A stretch of DNA of 64,000 bases from Pyropia yezoensis (taxonomy: Eukaryota > Rhodophyta > Bangiophyceae > Bangiales > Bangiaceae), in assembly GCA_009829735.1 (NCBI GenBank), contig CM020619.1, forward strand, positions 33,086,283 to 33,150,282, given 5' to 3'. A program made the position numbers and the translations under genes. This document shows positions 33,933 through 42,935 of this stretch, one piece after another. A model generated the notes under the pieces. The model saw nothing but the letters and a program-made list of their open reading frames with translations. It had not been told where the DNA came from and did not search any database. Within the stretch, counting starts at the first letter, position 1; each line of letters starts with the position of its first letter.

Positions 33933-34794
33933 TTTGGGCAGTCCTTTGCCAGGTGCCCCTTTTCGCGACAGCGGAGGCAGAGTCCCTCGCGCATACAGCG
34001 CTGGCGCTCCTCGGGCGTGAGCTTCTCGACCTTGATGCTGGAAATGTCCATGGGGACGACACCCGTCGCAGACGGCTTCCCAGAGGTGCTGCTGAGGTTG
34101 TTCGTGAAGCGCGAGGCTCCAGCCTTGGCAGCTTCTACGCGCAGGGCGTCTGTCATTAGAGGCTCGAGTTCAGTGTAGTTCTTGAGGCACAGTGCCTGCC
34201 AGATGTCCCGCTTCAGACCTCGCGTGTAGCGGTCAATCTTTTCCGCTTCAGTGATGTCTGGGATGTCCACGACGACGCTCAGGAAAGTCTTGTTAAACGT
34301 CCCGACGTCCTTAATCTGTCGCCATGCGTGCAGCTTGTCCCGTGCCGCCTGCGTCTTGTTCAGGGGACTGAAGCGCCGGATGAGTGCAGCACGGAAGGCG
34401 TCCCAGCTCGAAACGTCTGTAGTCTGACTGTAGGTATGCCACCAGTTGAACGCTTCTCCATCGAGATAGGTGCAAGCGGCACGACACGCTTCGGCGGGTT
34501 CACTCAGCCGGACGTAGGAGTCCATGTGGGAGCACCACGCTTCAATGGTCCCGGGTTTGCCAGAGAAAAGCCCGGGCTTGTTCGGCCGCGCGGGTTTTGC
34601 GTTCTCGCGGGCTGCTTTCGCCTTTGTCTCGGCGAGCTGCTGCTTCGTGTCTTCCAATTCCACCTTGTGTCCTCTAGCTCATCACGCATTTGCGTCACAA
34701 ATGTCGTAAGCTGATTCCATGCCTCGACACTGGGGGTGCCGGATGTCGACCCAGAAGTGACCGGGGTCCCGCCAGCAATACTCGAGGGGTCCAT
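33917..34794 (-). CDS. chromovirus gag with zinc knuckle, one-base frame break
   Basis: The ATG at 34794 opens [16 protein letters not shown] and a coiled-coil start. Near 34665 the frame changes by one base within a small tandem duplication (ELEDT motif twice), and the rest of gag is read in the next frame. That part has the Ty3/gypsy capsid pattern ([33 protein letters not shown]) and a CCHC knuckle [14 protein letters not shown] near the end. The stop is TGA at 33917-33919. Gag packages the RNA and forms the intracellular particle. The break may be a real mutation or a sequencing slip. Confidence 0.88.
33932..33938 (-). promoter_or_regulatory. -1 ribosomal frameshift site at the gag-pol junction
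   Basis: On the coding strand the heptamer C CCA AAT sits in the gag frame (third base of a Cys codon, then Pro and Asn codons), six codons before the gag stop. It fits the X XXY YYZ rule, and the -1 frame opens straight into pol. A possible stem ACCGT/ACGGT with an 8-nt loop lies downstream, further than the ideal spacer. Confidence 0.7.
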
Positions 34795-35137
34795 CGTTTC
34801 CAGGAATTAACTCCAGAAGTTACAATTTCACAGGACAGAGCGCCCTGGACTTACAAGAAATGCCCAGTCGAACTCCGGATAGATTTGTGTAAGAAATTTG
34901 GTCAAGCAACGTAGTGGCGCGCGACAATTGGTCAAGTGCCGAGAGATCGCGGTGACGAGATCAAGAGCGTGCAACACTACTTCGTTAAATCCAATCACAA
35001 GCAAATCGCTCGAGGGCGCGCAATCGGATTTTCGATCGGCTTCCGCGCTCGGGCCCGAGTCGGTCTCGTCGGATTCTCACCCGGGGGGGAGATCAGAGGG
35101 GGAAAATCGGGCTCGCGCGGTAGATCAATGGAGGTTG

Positions 35138-35881
35138 TCAATCGGTGCCCCGCGCCAGCTGGCGGTGGTGCGCCTTGCCACGCAAGTGGCTTTCAAATTG
35201 AACCACCGAATCAAATTCACGCCCACAGGGATCGCAGCGTGGGAGAGTGAAAAGGCGGTTGACAGTATTGCGATGCCGACGTGAGTTGCGATGGTCGCGC
35301 AACACCGATAGGCTGTTGCACGTCACACCGCAGGGCTTACACTGGTGTGTGCCCAGTGGGATGCGGCGGGTCTTGGCGATTCGGCGCTGTTCGCGCTGTT
35401 CCACCGCCCGCGCGGTGGTCGGCTTAATGTGCCCAATCAGCGGGGGGGGCGGCGCGATGAAACGGCGCGCCGGTTCCTGCGGGGGTAGCAGCAGGCGCCG
35501 GTTCGTCCGGGCCGCTGTGCCCGCCGAGGCAGGGCCCTTGCCCTTGCCCGAGAGGGGGGGCTTGGGGGCGGTCCGCCCCAGCAGGGATAGGTGCGGGGGG
35601 GCCGCCTGGGTGGAGGTGGAGAAGGCGCCCGCCGGGGGGCTGCGTGCCCCCGGGTGGTGGTGCCCTCCCACGGGGCCGCGTGCCGACGGACTGCCGCGTG
35701 CCGACGAGCCGCGCGCTGTACCAGCGCCGCGGATCGTCGGGGGTGCGCGGGTCGTCGGGGGTGCGCGGGTCTCAGGGTTTCCACGTGACGTGGCCACCGT
35801 GTTGCGGGCCGTCGTGCCGGAGGATGCCGACGCGGCCGCCACAGCCGAGGAAGAATATTCGGAGCCTGATTTGGAACTCAC
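35138..35881 (-). CDS. extra two-zinc-finger ORF between 5' LTR and gag
   Basis: About 247 codons, same strand as gag and pol, between the 5' LTR and gag. The N-terminal half is Ser/Thr/Pro/Ala-rich. The C-terminal half has two C2H2 fingers with long linkers, CKPCGVTCNSLSVLRDHRNS followed by RHRN, and CDPCGREFDSVVQFESHLRG followed by KAHH. This is the U1/ZFR/JAZ-like class (long H-x5-H spacing) that often binds double-stranded RNA. There is no ATG: the frame opens after a TGA with GTG as the first start-like codon, so expression needs a spliced leader exon (an AG acceptor TTGAATCCCAG lies just upstream) or it is a captured fragment. Its GC content and codon use are like host genes and unlike gag/pol. 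Confidence 0.7.
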   Translation of the reverse strand: MSSKSGSEYSSSAVAAASASSGTTARNTVATSRGNPETRAPPTTRAPPTIRGAGTARGSSARGSPSARGPVGGHHHPGARSPPAGAFSTSTQAAPPHLSLLGRTAPKPPLSGKGKGPASAGTAARTNRRLLLPPQEPARRFIAPPPPLIGHIKPTTARAVEQREQRRIAKTRRIPLGTHQCKPCGVTCNSLSVLRDHRNSRRHRNTVNRLFTLPRCDPCGREFDSVVQFESHLRGKAHHRQLARGTD

Positions 35882-36097
35882 TGGGATTCAACAATCGGTT
35901 GACCAAAAAGAAAAATTCCGTGACATCAAGCGCGATGGCAGTGTCAGGGAAATATTCTTTCGGTGTGATTCGTGGAACCCACTGCGTTCGTATTACAATG
36001 CCCATGGCAAGCCGAGGGCAGGGGGCAACACGACGTCACAATCGCAGGGAGGTCCAAATCACGCACGGAATCGCAGTCACCGCCAGGTAGAAAGTCG

Positions 36098-36115
36098 AAC
36101 AATCGGAAGCTACCA
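36098..36115 (-). other. primer binding site, initiator-tRNA-like
   Basis: Two bases inside the 5' LTR the transcribed strand reads TGGTAGCTTCCGATTGTT. This is complementary to a tRNA ending GGAAGCTACCA. An acceptor of the form AGC...GCT-A-CCA is typical of eukaryotic initiator tRNA-Met (A1-U72 pair), so initiator Met is the likely primer. The actual tRNA gene is not in this window. Confidence 0.6.
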
Positions 36116-36117
36116 CA

Positions 36118-37038
36118 TGTGAGGACCCACCTAAAACCGGGGAGCCCTCAACGTACTCGTGGGGGTGTCAGCGGGCCTTGCGAGCCAATGGGGCGGCGGG
36201 GCACGGGGAAGAGGACGGTGGTCTCGACGGGGGTGGGTCTGGGGAAGAAGATGGGCGCGACGTCGGTGGGGATCGAGGGTACAAAAGGTAAACAGTGTCT
36301 TTGGTCTGTGTCTGTGGTTGCCCCTCTCGTCTCCCCCGGTGGCGCCGACATCCACGCACTATATACTCGCGTCGGGGCACCCGAGGTGCCCCAAAGCATG
36401 CGTTTCCCCATCGCACCGCCGGTAGGCACAGAACGGTCCAAAAACAAAGCATGTCTCTCAGAACAAAGCATGGGCGGGCGTGCGCACTAAAGGAGTGCAG
36501 CCCCAGTTTGCCCGAAACGAAGGAGGTCCCGTGGATGGCGCCCAGCGCGCCCCACCAGCCGGCTCCACACGCCCGTCGGCCAGAAGGTCCGACTGGCTGT
36601 AAGGGCCAGCAAGGCCAAATTCAATCAATCCAAAAGCCGGCGAGCCAGTCATATCGCACTCAGCCGCCAGCGAGGATGTGCGGTGTCCTCAGTGTCGGTG
36701 AATCATGTGACTGGTCCTTGATGCCAGCTTTCAAGCAGCGCAGAGAATAAAATTCAGGCAGCACAGACGGGGATGTCCGCCCGTGGTTGGTGGACGATGT
36801 CACTCGCTCCTCGCTGTCGAGTTTCGACGTCCATGACAGGGTTCCGACAGTGCGTTGACGGCGGCTTTCGTGCGGTCGGCCGACGTCCGCAAAATGTCAG
36901 GGATACAGCGTGGTGTCGCCCAGGGTAGTGGGGAATTGATGTGTCTTGGGGGGAGTTATCGGGGCCGGACATGTAAGGAGAGGTCCCAGTCCATATCCCC
37001 TGGGTTCCGGGTGGGGATTGAAGGGGCAAATCCTTACA
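36118..37038 (-). repeat. 5' LTR of the chromovirus
   Basis: Direct repeat of 29470-30390 with the same length and ends. Because the genes read leftward this is the promoter LTR. The TATATA box (~36359) lies in mid-LTR and should start the genomic RNA. Confidence 0.95.
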
Positions 37039-37043
37039 CAAGA
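37039..37043. repeat. target site duplication CAAGA, right copy
   Basis: Matches 29465-29469 exactly. It lies in the host reading frame within TGC AAG AAG TGC. Confidence 0.93.
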
Positions 37044-38252
37044 AGTGCCACAAGCCAGGGCACAACCCGCAAACGATCGCGCTGGACCCCCAGCTTTTTG
37101 ACCGCAAAGTCACGGCTGGGGGCGTCACGTTCAACAAAAAGGCTCGCAAAACGATGTCTGGACGTTTCTACGTCTGTGACGCATCAGGCGATGCGTCTTA
37201 TGAGTCAGAGGCTCGGCGGGCCCGCGACGAGTTTGCGTCGATTGAAGCCACTCGAGAGGTGAGGGCGGCGCGGCGCCGATCCCTGCTCGCCAATTTTGTG
37301 GCGTCGGCCACACCGGTGGGGACTGCCATCTCCACCCTACAGGCCATTGAGTCGCCGGCGTCGGCTGTCGCTCCTGAGAATGCTGCCGCTTCTCTCGAGC
37401 AGGCGCGGTGCGCCGACAGTGGCCTCAACGCGCTGGCCAGCGCTTATGGTGGGGCACTGTCGGCAGCTCTGGGGGGACCCAGTGGGGTCGCGTCGGACTG
37501 CGCCCCGGGGGCAGCGCTGGCGGTGCTGAACGGGCGCCAGGCAGCTGCTGAAAAGCAGGCTGCCTTGCGCCTCCGCACATCCATGGAGGCGCTGGGGGCG
37601 CCTGTGGGATCCGCTCGACTGTGCGTTGAGTTCACCCTATCGTCTTGTTTCACTCACCGAGAGGAGCAAGCATTCTGCTCTGCATTTCCTCCCTAGGACT
37701 TTCCGGAGCTATGTTTTCCACGCAACATACTGCGCCGTTGTTTTCTTTGCGACAGGGATTGCGAGACCAATTGCCGGGAGCTCTGTACTTTCCATCCGAA
37801 ACTGACTTTTGTTGCATGTGCGCATCGGTTGGTTTCCCTGCAGCGGTTTCTCTTAATATGAGCATATGGCCTTTCTTTGCATTCCAAACTACAGAACAAA
37901 CTGGGCCTCCCCTAGCGCTAGCCTCGCAGGAGGAGTCATCCAGATAGACAACTTGGGTTCCCCGAGTGGGGAAGTGGCCCCGACGAGGGCTCCGCTTCGG
38001 TTGTCCCCGGCCCAGGCCGCGGCGGCACTAACAGAGTTTGTTTTTGGGGACGAGGGGGGAGAGGAGCGTGCCTTATTTTTGAGCCGTGTGGAGGGTTCTG
38101 CGCGGGAGTACGGTGTGCGAGGGTCCACCCTGGGGGGCTCAGCGAGCATTGACACCCTGGTGGGTCAGTTGCTGTCCGGGTTTGACCCGGATGACAAGGT
38201 GCTTGCCTCTCATCAAGCCACTTGCCGTGACTGGGTTCTGTCTTTGAGATAG
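37044..38252 (+). pseudogene. host gene interrupted by the retrotransposon (zinc knuckle, unknown family)
   Basis: Across the empty site the reading is TGC-AAG-AAG-TGC-CAC-AAG-CCA-GGG-CAC, a zinc-knuckle-like CKKCHKPGHN; the insertion falls in its second codon. Downstream the frame continues (DPQLFDRKVTAGGVTFNKK, SGRFYVCDASGD, a helical Ala/Arg/Glu stretch) to about 37603. An AT-richer intron with GT at 37604 and AG at 37943 (CATCCAG) would join it in frame to a second exon, LGSPSGEVAPTRAPL...ATCRDWVLSLR, ending at 38252. Upstream sequence before 29460 ends like an intron (TTTTTTCCAG). I do not recognise the family; a mobile-element origin is possible. Splice sites are proposals. Confidence 0.5.
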
Positions 38253-38785
38253 GTGGGATATGTCATTTCTGTGCGCTGGCGCTGGCGCTGATGACATGGG
38301 CTTTACGTTTTGCTGCTTCCCGCCCCACTCTTTGGAATAGAGAGACAAGCAGTGTGAGAAAAATAAGGTGCGGGACATTTAGTGACATCGGGCAGCCATG
38401 CACGGAGCTTTGTTGACATCACAACCCTGGGCGCGACAGGCACATTCAGGCCAAGTCTGCATCACGCTCCCATCTCACCGAGCCGGACTCATGTGCGTCA
38501 GCTTTTGCTGTGCAACTTTCCCCACCGTCAGCGCGCGTCAGCGCCTCCTAATTTTGGACAGTCGACCCAGAAGACAGGTACATCTACATCCCACGGATGA
38601 CTGCCATCCACGACTCCCCTATCCACCCACAGTCGACCCCCGCTTCCTCAGCCAGCAACAATGGATAAAAGAAAAGAGAAAAACAGTGCATCAACTCCAC
38701 GACAGAAGAACACCATGCCATTCGCCATGACAAATAAAGTCCCATGCCCACTCCACCTTCCGCCACACTTCTCCAAAGAACCTTC

Positions 38786-38847
<62 letters not shown>

Positions 38848-39262
38848 ATCTCGCGCACGGTGGCGTCCAGGCCAGCGCCCTCGTCGCCGCCTTTCCAACT
38901 CCTCCTCCCCAGCAAGGACCCTGTCCAGTCGCCACAACTCCCGCATCCCCCACCCACCCACACAACCCACTTCTCCCTGGAACAGGCAAGCACAGCCACG
39001 GGGAAAGCACAGGTGCAAGACGGAAAGAGAAGCGCCGGTTATTTCAGGCTAAGCAGCTAGGCTCGTCCCCATCTCCTCTCTCGGATTCTCGCCAGGCTTC
39101 TCAAACTCGACATCCCCCCCACCCACCCCCCCCCCCCCCGCCCGCGCCGCCCCTGTCGACCATACCCTCCCCCCCTCCCTCCCGCCAATTCCTCTCCTCG
39201 TCGACCCCTCCGCTATTGCGCTCTGATGAAGAAGCCGCCCTTGCACGTTTGCCGTCCGTTGT
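38253..39262. other. intergenic region with a 59-nt C tract
   Basis: No gene. Left of the tract is ordinary AT-richer sequence, right of it C-rich sequence running to the transposase 3' end. ORFs over the tract are polyproline or polyglycine artefacts. Confidence 0.6.
38789..38847. repeat. uninterrupted run of 59 C
   Basis: A pure C59 homopolymer, the longest in the window. Such a run can form i-motif or, on the other strand, G-quadruplex structure, and its assembled length is unlikely to be exact. Confidence 0.9.
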
Positions 39263-40357
39263 TCACTTCAGGGCGGTGCCAACTCCAACCGGTAGGGCAC
39301 GCAGCACACCTTCCAGAGGGGCTCCAGGGCCGGTGAGCTCCGGTAGGTGCCGCCACATCTCTCGCCACGCTTCCCGGTAATGGCCTTGGATGGTGGCAAG
39401 GGGAATCGAAGCGAATGATAGCTCATGGAGAAGTCGGTGGGGAAGATCAGGATGATGGTACGCAATGTTGTGCGCCTCGCGTTTGTAGTCCGCAAAGGTG
39501 GGCTCCACGGCAGACAGGTTAGGGCAGTAAGGAGGCAAGCGAAGCAAAAAGACACCGTTCATAGTGAGGATCTCATCTGCTAACGCTGTGTGTACAGAGG
39601 CATTATCATACAAAAGCACACAGTCATCTGGCTGATCGGCCCACAAAGCCCCCGGCACATACGCGTTCATACGTGTAGCCAGGCTCGTGCAAAAAAGCGC
39701 CCAGTCATCGCCAGCTTGAGCAGGGGGCACCTCGTTGACCGACAGCTCCAAAATTCCCCGAGAGTGAGAGATAGCGACAATAGAAGAAAACCGCTTGGTC
39801 GCCCTCGGATCAGGAGCCAGCGCCTCCAACGGAAAACCCACCTTGGCGCGGCCCCGAGGTCGCACCATTGCATCACCCTTAATGTGGGTTTCATCGGCAA
39901 CCACAATGCATCTGTCAGGGATGTGCCTCATCAGCCGGCATTGGTCCACCATCCGCTCCAGGCACCGTTCGCTCGCCAGCCGCTCCACCTTCTTGAATGA
40001 ATAGCCGATCTGCCGAAGCATCAGCCCCAGCGTCGTCACGCTCGTCGGCCAGCTGCGGTTCCAGTCGGGAAGCTCCTCCAGTCGTTGAAAGAGAGACGAT
40101 AGTTCACGCAAAAAAATCTCAGGGTGGGCAGTCACGAGGCTGTTCAGCGCTCGGAGAAAAGTTGCGTTAAAGCGAGCGGAGTCCGCATGCTGATTCTGAA
40201 TACAGTCATCATTCCATGGCGACCCGTTCCGCTCGAAATTCTCCCACCATTGATGGGCGGCTCTGAGTCTGCACCCGGCGTGGTCCACAATCGAATCCCA
40301 GCCCAGGCCGCGCTGGCGATTGCGCACGACCTGCCAGCGCACGGCGATAGGAAACAT
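39263..40357 (-). CDS. IS630/Tc1-mariner-type DDE transposase
   Basis: 364 aa from the ATG at 40357. The frame is open further up to 40660, but that sequence is GC-rich and not protein-like. An N-terminal helix-turn-helix region (AVRWQVVRNRQRGLGWDSIV) is followed by the catalytic core: VVADETHIKGDAM (first D), VLLYDNASVH (second D) and LPPYCPNLSAVEPTFADYK (third acid E). This is the IS630/Tc1-mariner (DDE_3) pattern for cut-and-paste transposition into TA. The ORF is intact at normal family length. I searched the flanks by eye for terminal inverted repeats and TA duplications and saw none, so the transposon ends are undefined; it could also be a domesticated copy. Confidence 0.88.
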   Translation of the reverse strand: MFPIAVRWQVVRNRQRGLGWDSIVDHAGCRLRAAHQWWENFERNGSPWNDDCIQNQHADSARFNATFLRALNSLVTAHPEIFLRELSSLFQRLEELPDWNRSWPTSVTTLGLMLRQIGYSFKKVERLASERCLERMVDQCRLMRHIPDRCIVVADETHIKGDAMVRPRGRAKVGFPLEALAPDPRATKRFSSIVAISHSRGILELSVNEVPPAQAGDDWALFCTSLATRMNAYVPGALWADQPDDCVLLYDNASVHTALADEILTMNGVFLLRLPPYCPNLSAVEPTFADYKREAHNIAYHHPDLPHRLLHELSFASIPLATIQGHYREAWREMWRHLPELTGPGAPLEGVLRALPVGVGTALK

Positions 40358-42130
40358 TGCCGAAAATAGACACGCCCCACGCCCCTCAGTGCGACCCTCC
40401 CCCCCCCCTCCCCTCAGGGTGCGACCAACGGAATCCGCGCGTGCCGAGGCCCCGCCCCGACCACCCGAGGCTCCGCGCGCCCCAAGCCGAAAAAGACGTC
40501 CACGTCGTCGCGGCCACCACGCGAGTGGCACACCCCCCAGATGGTGTCTCCTCGACGGTGAGGATCGGCCGCATGGACACCGTGTGTCGCGTCGGCCTTG
40601 GTGGGACGCACCACGCCCAGTGCCCACCACCACTGTGCTCCGGCGGCCTCTGCCGGTCACTCACTGGTCGAAGAGCCATGCAAGACGCTGGTCGCGAACG
40701 ATGGTTGGTTGACAATCTGTGCGCTCACACAGCGGGCGGAACACCCTCTCAGCCGCAACAGTAGAATTTTCGTCAGATACGAACGCAGCCGCGCCGCGTC
40801 GCGGCTTCCTATTGGACAGTTCCGATATTGGTGGTAAATTAGAGACAACCAGCCGGAACAGTAAGTACATTTGTGCTTGCGCGGCAGTCGTGCGACCACC
40901 AAACCACCGCACCCCTGCCAATGCTCCCCCGATTGTGGTTGCCGCCACTGCTGCCATCAGAGGTGGCGGTGCCGGATTGTCTCGCGCTACCATCGCCAGC
41001 GGCCCCAACGAATGGGCCGGGGGAGTGGCTGAGCGACACTGGGCTGAGGCAGTCTGTGGTGGCGGATTCGCTGTGGGCCTCAACGAGGCGGTCGGGTGGA
41101 GGTCGGGTCATGGGGCTCGCAGAACTCCTCGGAGGCGGCCGGCGGCAGCCGTAATGGAGGAAATCTGGGGCGACCACGACGTTGGCAGGGGATCGGGAGC
41201 GTCAGTGGCTCAGGCCTGTCCACACAAATTTGATGGCGGACGTGCGCGACGGCCGATGAAAAATCTCATGCAATCCAGTTTGGTGCAGTGAGAGTTGTGC
41301 CAGCGATGGCACGAGCCTCACGGACGGCGTCCCGGGGGTGTGCCAACAGAATCAGATTTGCGTCGGTGGTAAATCTGCCGAAACGCTGGCAGGCCCTGAG
41401 CCGTCGGCCGTCATGAATGAGAGTCTCGACATTTGGTTGTGCATAGTTACGATTTTTTGTCACTTGAGCTCATTCCATTCGCATCGAACCGACTCGAAGC
41501 ACTGCTTCTGAGCAGGTTTTTTGTGTGCATGGGCCTCGAATGCAACCAAGTGGCCTGCTCTGTTGCGGGGGGGGCCATCTCAGCCGCAGATGCCACCGCG
41601 TTTGACACAGCGTCGGAAAGGGTCCCCAGTCGAGCGTGATGCAGGCGCTCCTTTGTGATCAGACCGACATTTTCTTGCCCTCAAAACGCCCGCGGCTGCG
41701 TGCCGGAACCAGATCTGGTAAAGTCATCTCACACAGGGGCCTTCAGAATTGTGATGTAAAAACGGGTCTTGTTTCTGTGCTGCTGATAGTATCAAGAGGA
41801 CCAATCAGAAGCCTGCAGACAAGGGCTGCAGCACTCATTCCGAGTTCAAATCTGCCATGCATGCGTTCCTTTTCGACGGATCCCGTTCATCTCCGGCATG
41901 TGCACACGTGCTGCGTCACCCGCACAATCCAAACATGTGCACTTTTTAGCGTAAGCACAGTAGGGGCTGTGGAGGGGGCGGCGTGACGGGCTGTGGGTGG
42001 GGGACCGAGGAAGAGGCCCGTCGGGGAGACGTGCGGAGTGGGAGGACAGATTGCGTTCATCACCACTGATCATCTGTCCAGCGGATGTTTGCGAGACGAG
42101 CAAATCAACATTTATCGGTACAAAACATCG
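40358..42130. other. intergenic region
   Basis: No supported gene. It contains the transposase promoter side. A plus ORF at 40719-41291 begins with GTG and has a mixed composition without motifs. 41280-41960 is AT-richer and empty. Confidence 0.35.
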
Positions 42131-42224
42131 CGCGTCCTGCAGGATAACCGGGCATGTTCGAACCTGCGCGGGATGAACCCAATAGATTTCGAGTCTATCG
42201 CCTTAACCGCTCGGCCAAAGACGC
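42131..42224 (-). tRNA. second tRNA-Ser(CGA) with a 12-nt T-loop insertion
   Basis: Reading from 42224: the same acceptor, D arm, variable arm and T stem as the gene at 26712-26805. The anticodon stem is ATAGA/TCTAT, a compensatory C-G to T-A change relative to the first copy, and the loop is CTCGAAA (anticodon CGA). The T loop TTCGAA is followed by 12 bases at 42145-42156 that are unrelated to the insertion in the first copy, then T60 and CCTGC, AGGACGC and discriminator G. Removing them leaves 82 nt. Pairing of TTCG with CGGT is weaker (three pairs), and the 3' bulge is TAT. TTTT at 42125-42122 is the Pol III terminator. The flanks are unrelated to those of the first copy. Confidence 0.85.
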
Positions 42225-42272
42225 TTCGTATGTGGGAAGGAGGTATTAATTAATTAACTAATTACGATTGGT

Positions 42273-42935
42273 ATGGCTTCCGCCATGGCTCTCTGGGTTG
42301 CCGGAGCGGGGGAGTGGGAAGAGGTCGCGTGCCTGCCGAGCTTCGACGCCACCCCGGCGTATGACCTGCGCGCCATTCGATCCAGTGGATGGCTCACGAG
42401 CGATGGGATGTATGTGGTCATGCTCTTTCTGCAGAATCGTCATGATCGTCGAGTTGCTGACGGCTCGACTGCCGCGAGCTGTCCTTTCCTTGCGCTCTAC
42501 TTCTACTCGATGATTGAGGGAAGCATCTTCTCTTCGGACCATGACTGCATCATGGGCTACCATCGCGGGCGGAGCATCTTGTCTCAGGGTGCTGTCTTCG
42601 TGCCCATAGACGTTAACCCCGGGGACGCCACACCCCGACGTCACGTACGATTCCGTCTCCGTGGGCGACAGTGCCACCAGCTCACGCGACGGTGTGTCCA
42701 CCGGTGGCGTGCCGGCAGAGGCGGTCGTGCCGGCGGTGGTAGGCGTGGGTGCTGCTTCAGTAGCGCTTGCGGTGGGGGCTGGCTGGCTCTGGGAGCTCCC
42801 TCGAGGGGGGGGGCGGTGCCTCCTGTGCCTCCAAGTCACCTCCTCGCCACCGCTGTGGCCGCCGTCATCCCCAGCGACGGTTCTGTGGTGGACCACGGCG
42901 TGTTCACAGTTAATGCAATGTCGCAGCACTCCTGA
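42273..42935 (+). CDS. hypothetical protein
   Basis: 220 codons from the ATG at 42273, just right of the tRNA. The first ~130 residues look globular (WVAGAGEWEEVACLPSFDAT, SDGMYVVMLFLQNRHDRR, CPFLALYFYSMIEG); the rest is Gly/Arg-rich and may be out of the true frame. No family is recognised. An opposite-strand ORF (42258-42929) is of similar quality, so strand is uncertain. It may be a transposon remnant. Confidence 0.33.
   Translation: MASAMALWVAGAGEWEEVACLPSFDATPAYDLRAIRSSGWLTSDGMYVVMLFLQNRHDRRVADGSTAASCPFLALYFYSMIEGSIFSSDHDCIMGYHRGRSILSQGAVFVPIDVNPGDATPRRHVRFRLRGRQCHQLTRRCVHRWRAGRGGRAGGGRRGCCFSSACGGGWLALGAPSRGGAVPPVPPSHLLATAVAAVIPSDGSVVDHGVFTVNAMSQHS

Larger units (their letters stand above)
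29470..37038 (-). mobile_element. complete Ty3/gypsy chromovirus LTR retrotransposon
   Basis: 7,569 bp, transcribed leftwards. It has 921-bp LTRs with TGT...ACA ends and a 5-bp target duplication CAAGA (29465-29469 and 37039-37043). Going leftward from the 5' LTR (36118-37038) come a primer binding site, a zinc-finger ORF, gag with a zinc knuckle, then protease, reverse transcriptase, RNase H, integrase and a chromodomain, and a polypurine tract beside the 3' LTR. The PR-RT-RH-IN order plus the chromodomain make it a chromovirus. The LTRs differ at one position that I can see (A at ~30352, T at ~37000), so it inserted very recently, yet gag has a one-base frame break and pol a stop codon. It lies inside a host gene. 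Confidence 0.95.

Noticed and set aside
39000..41300. terminal inverted repeats of the IS630/mariner-type transposon
   Set aside because: None visible by eye on either side of the transposase; a computed inverted-repeat search would decide.
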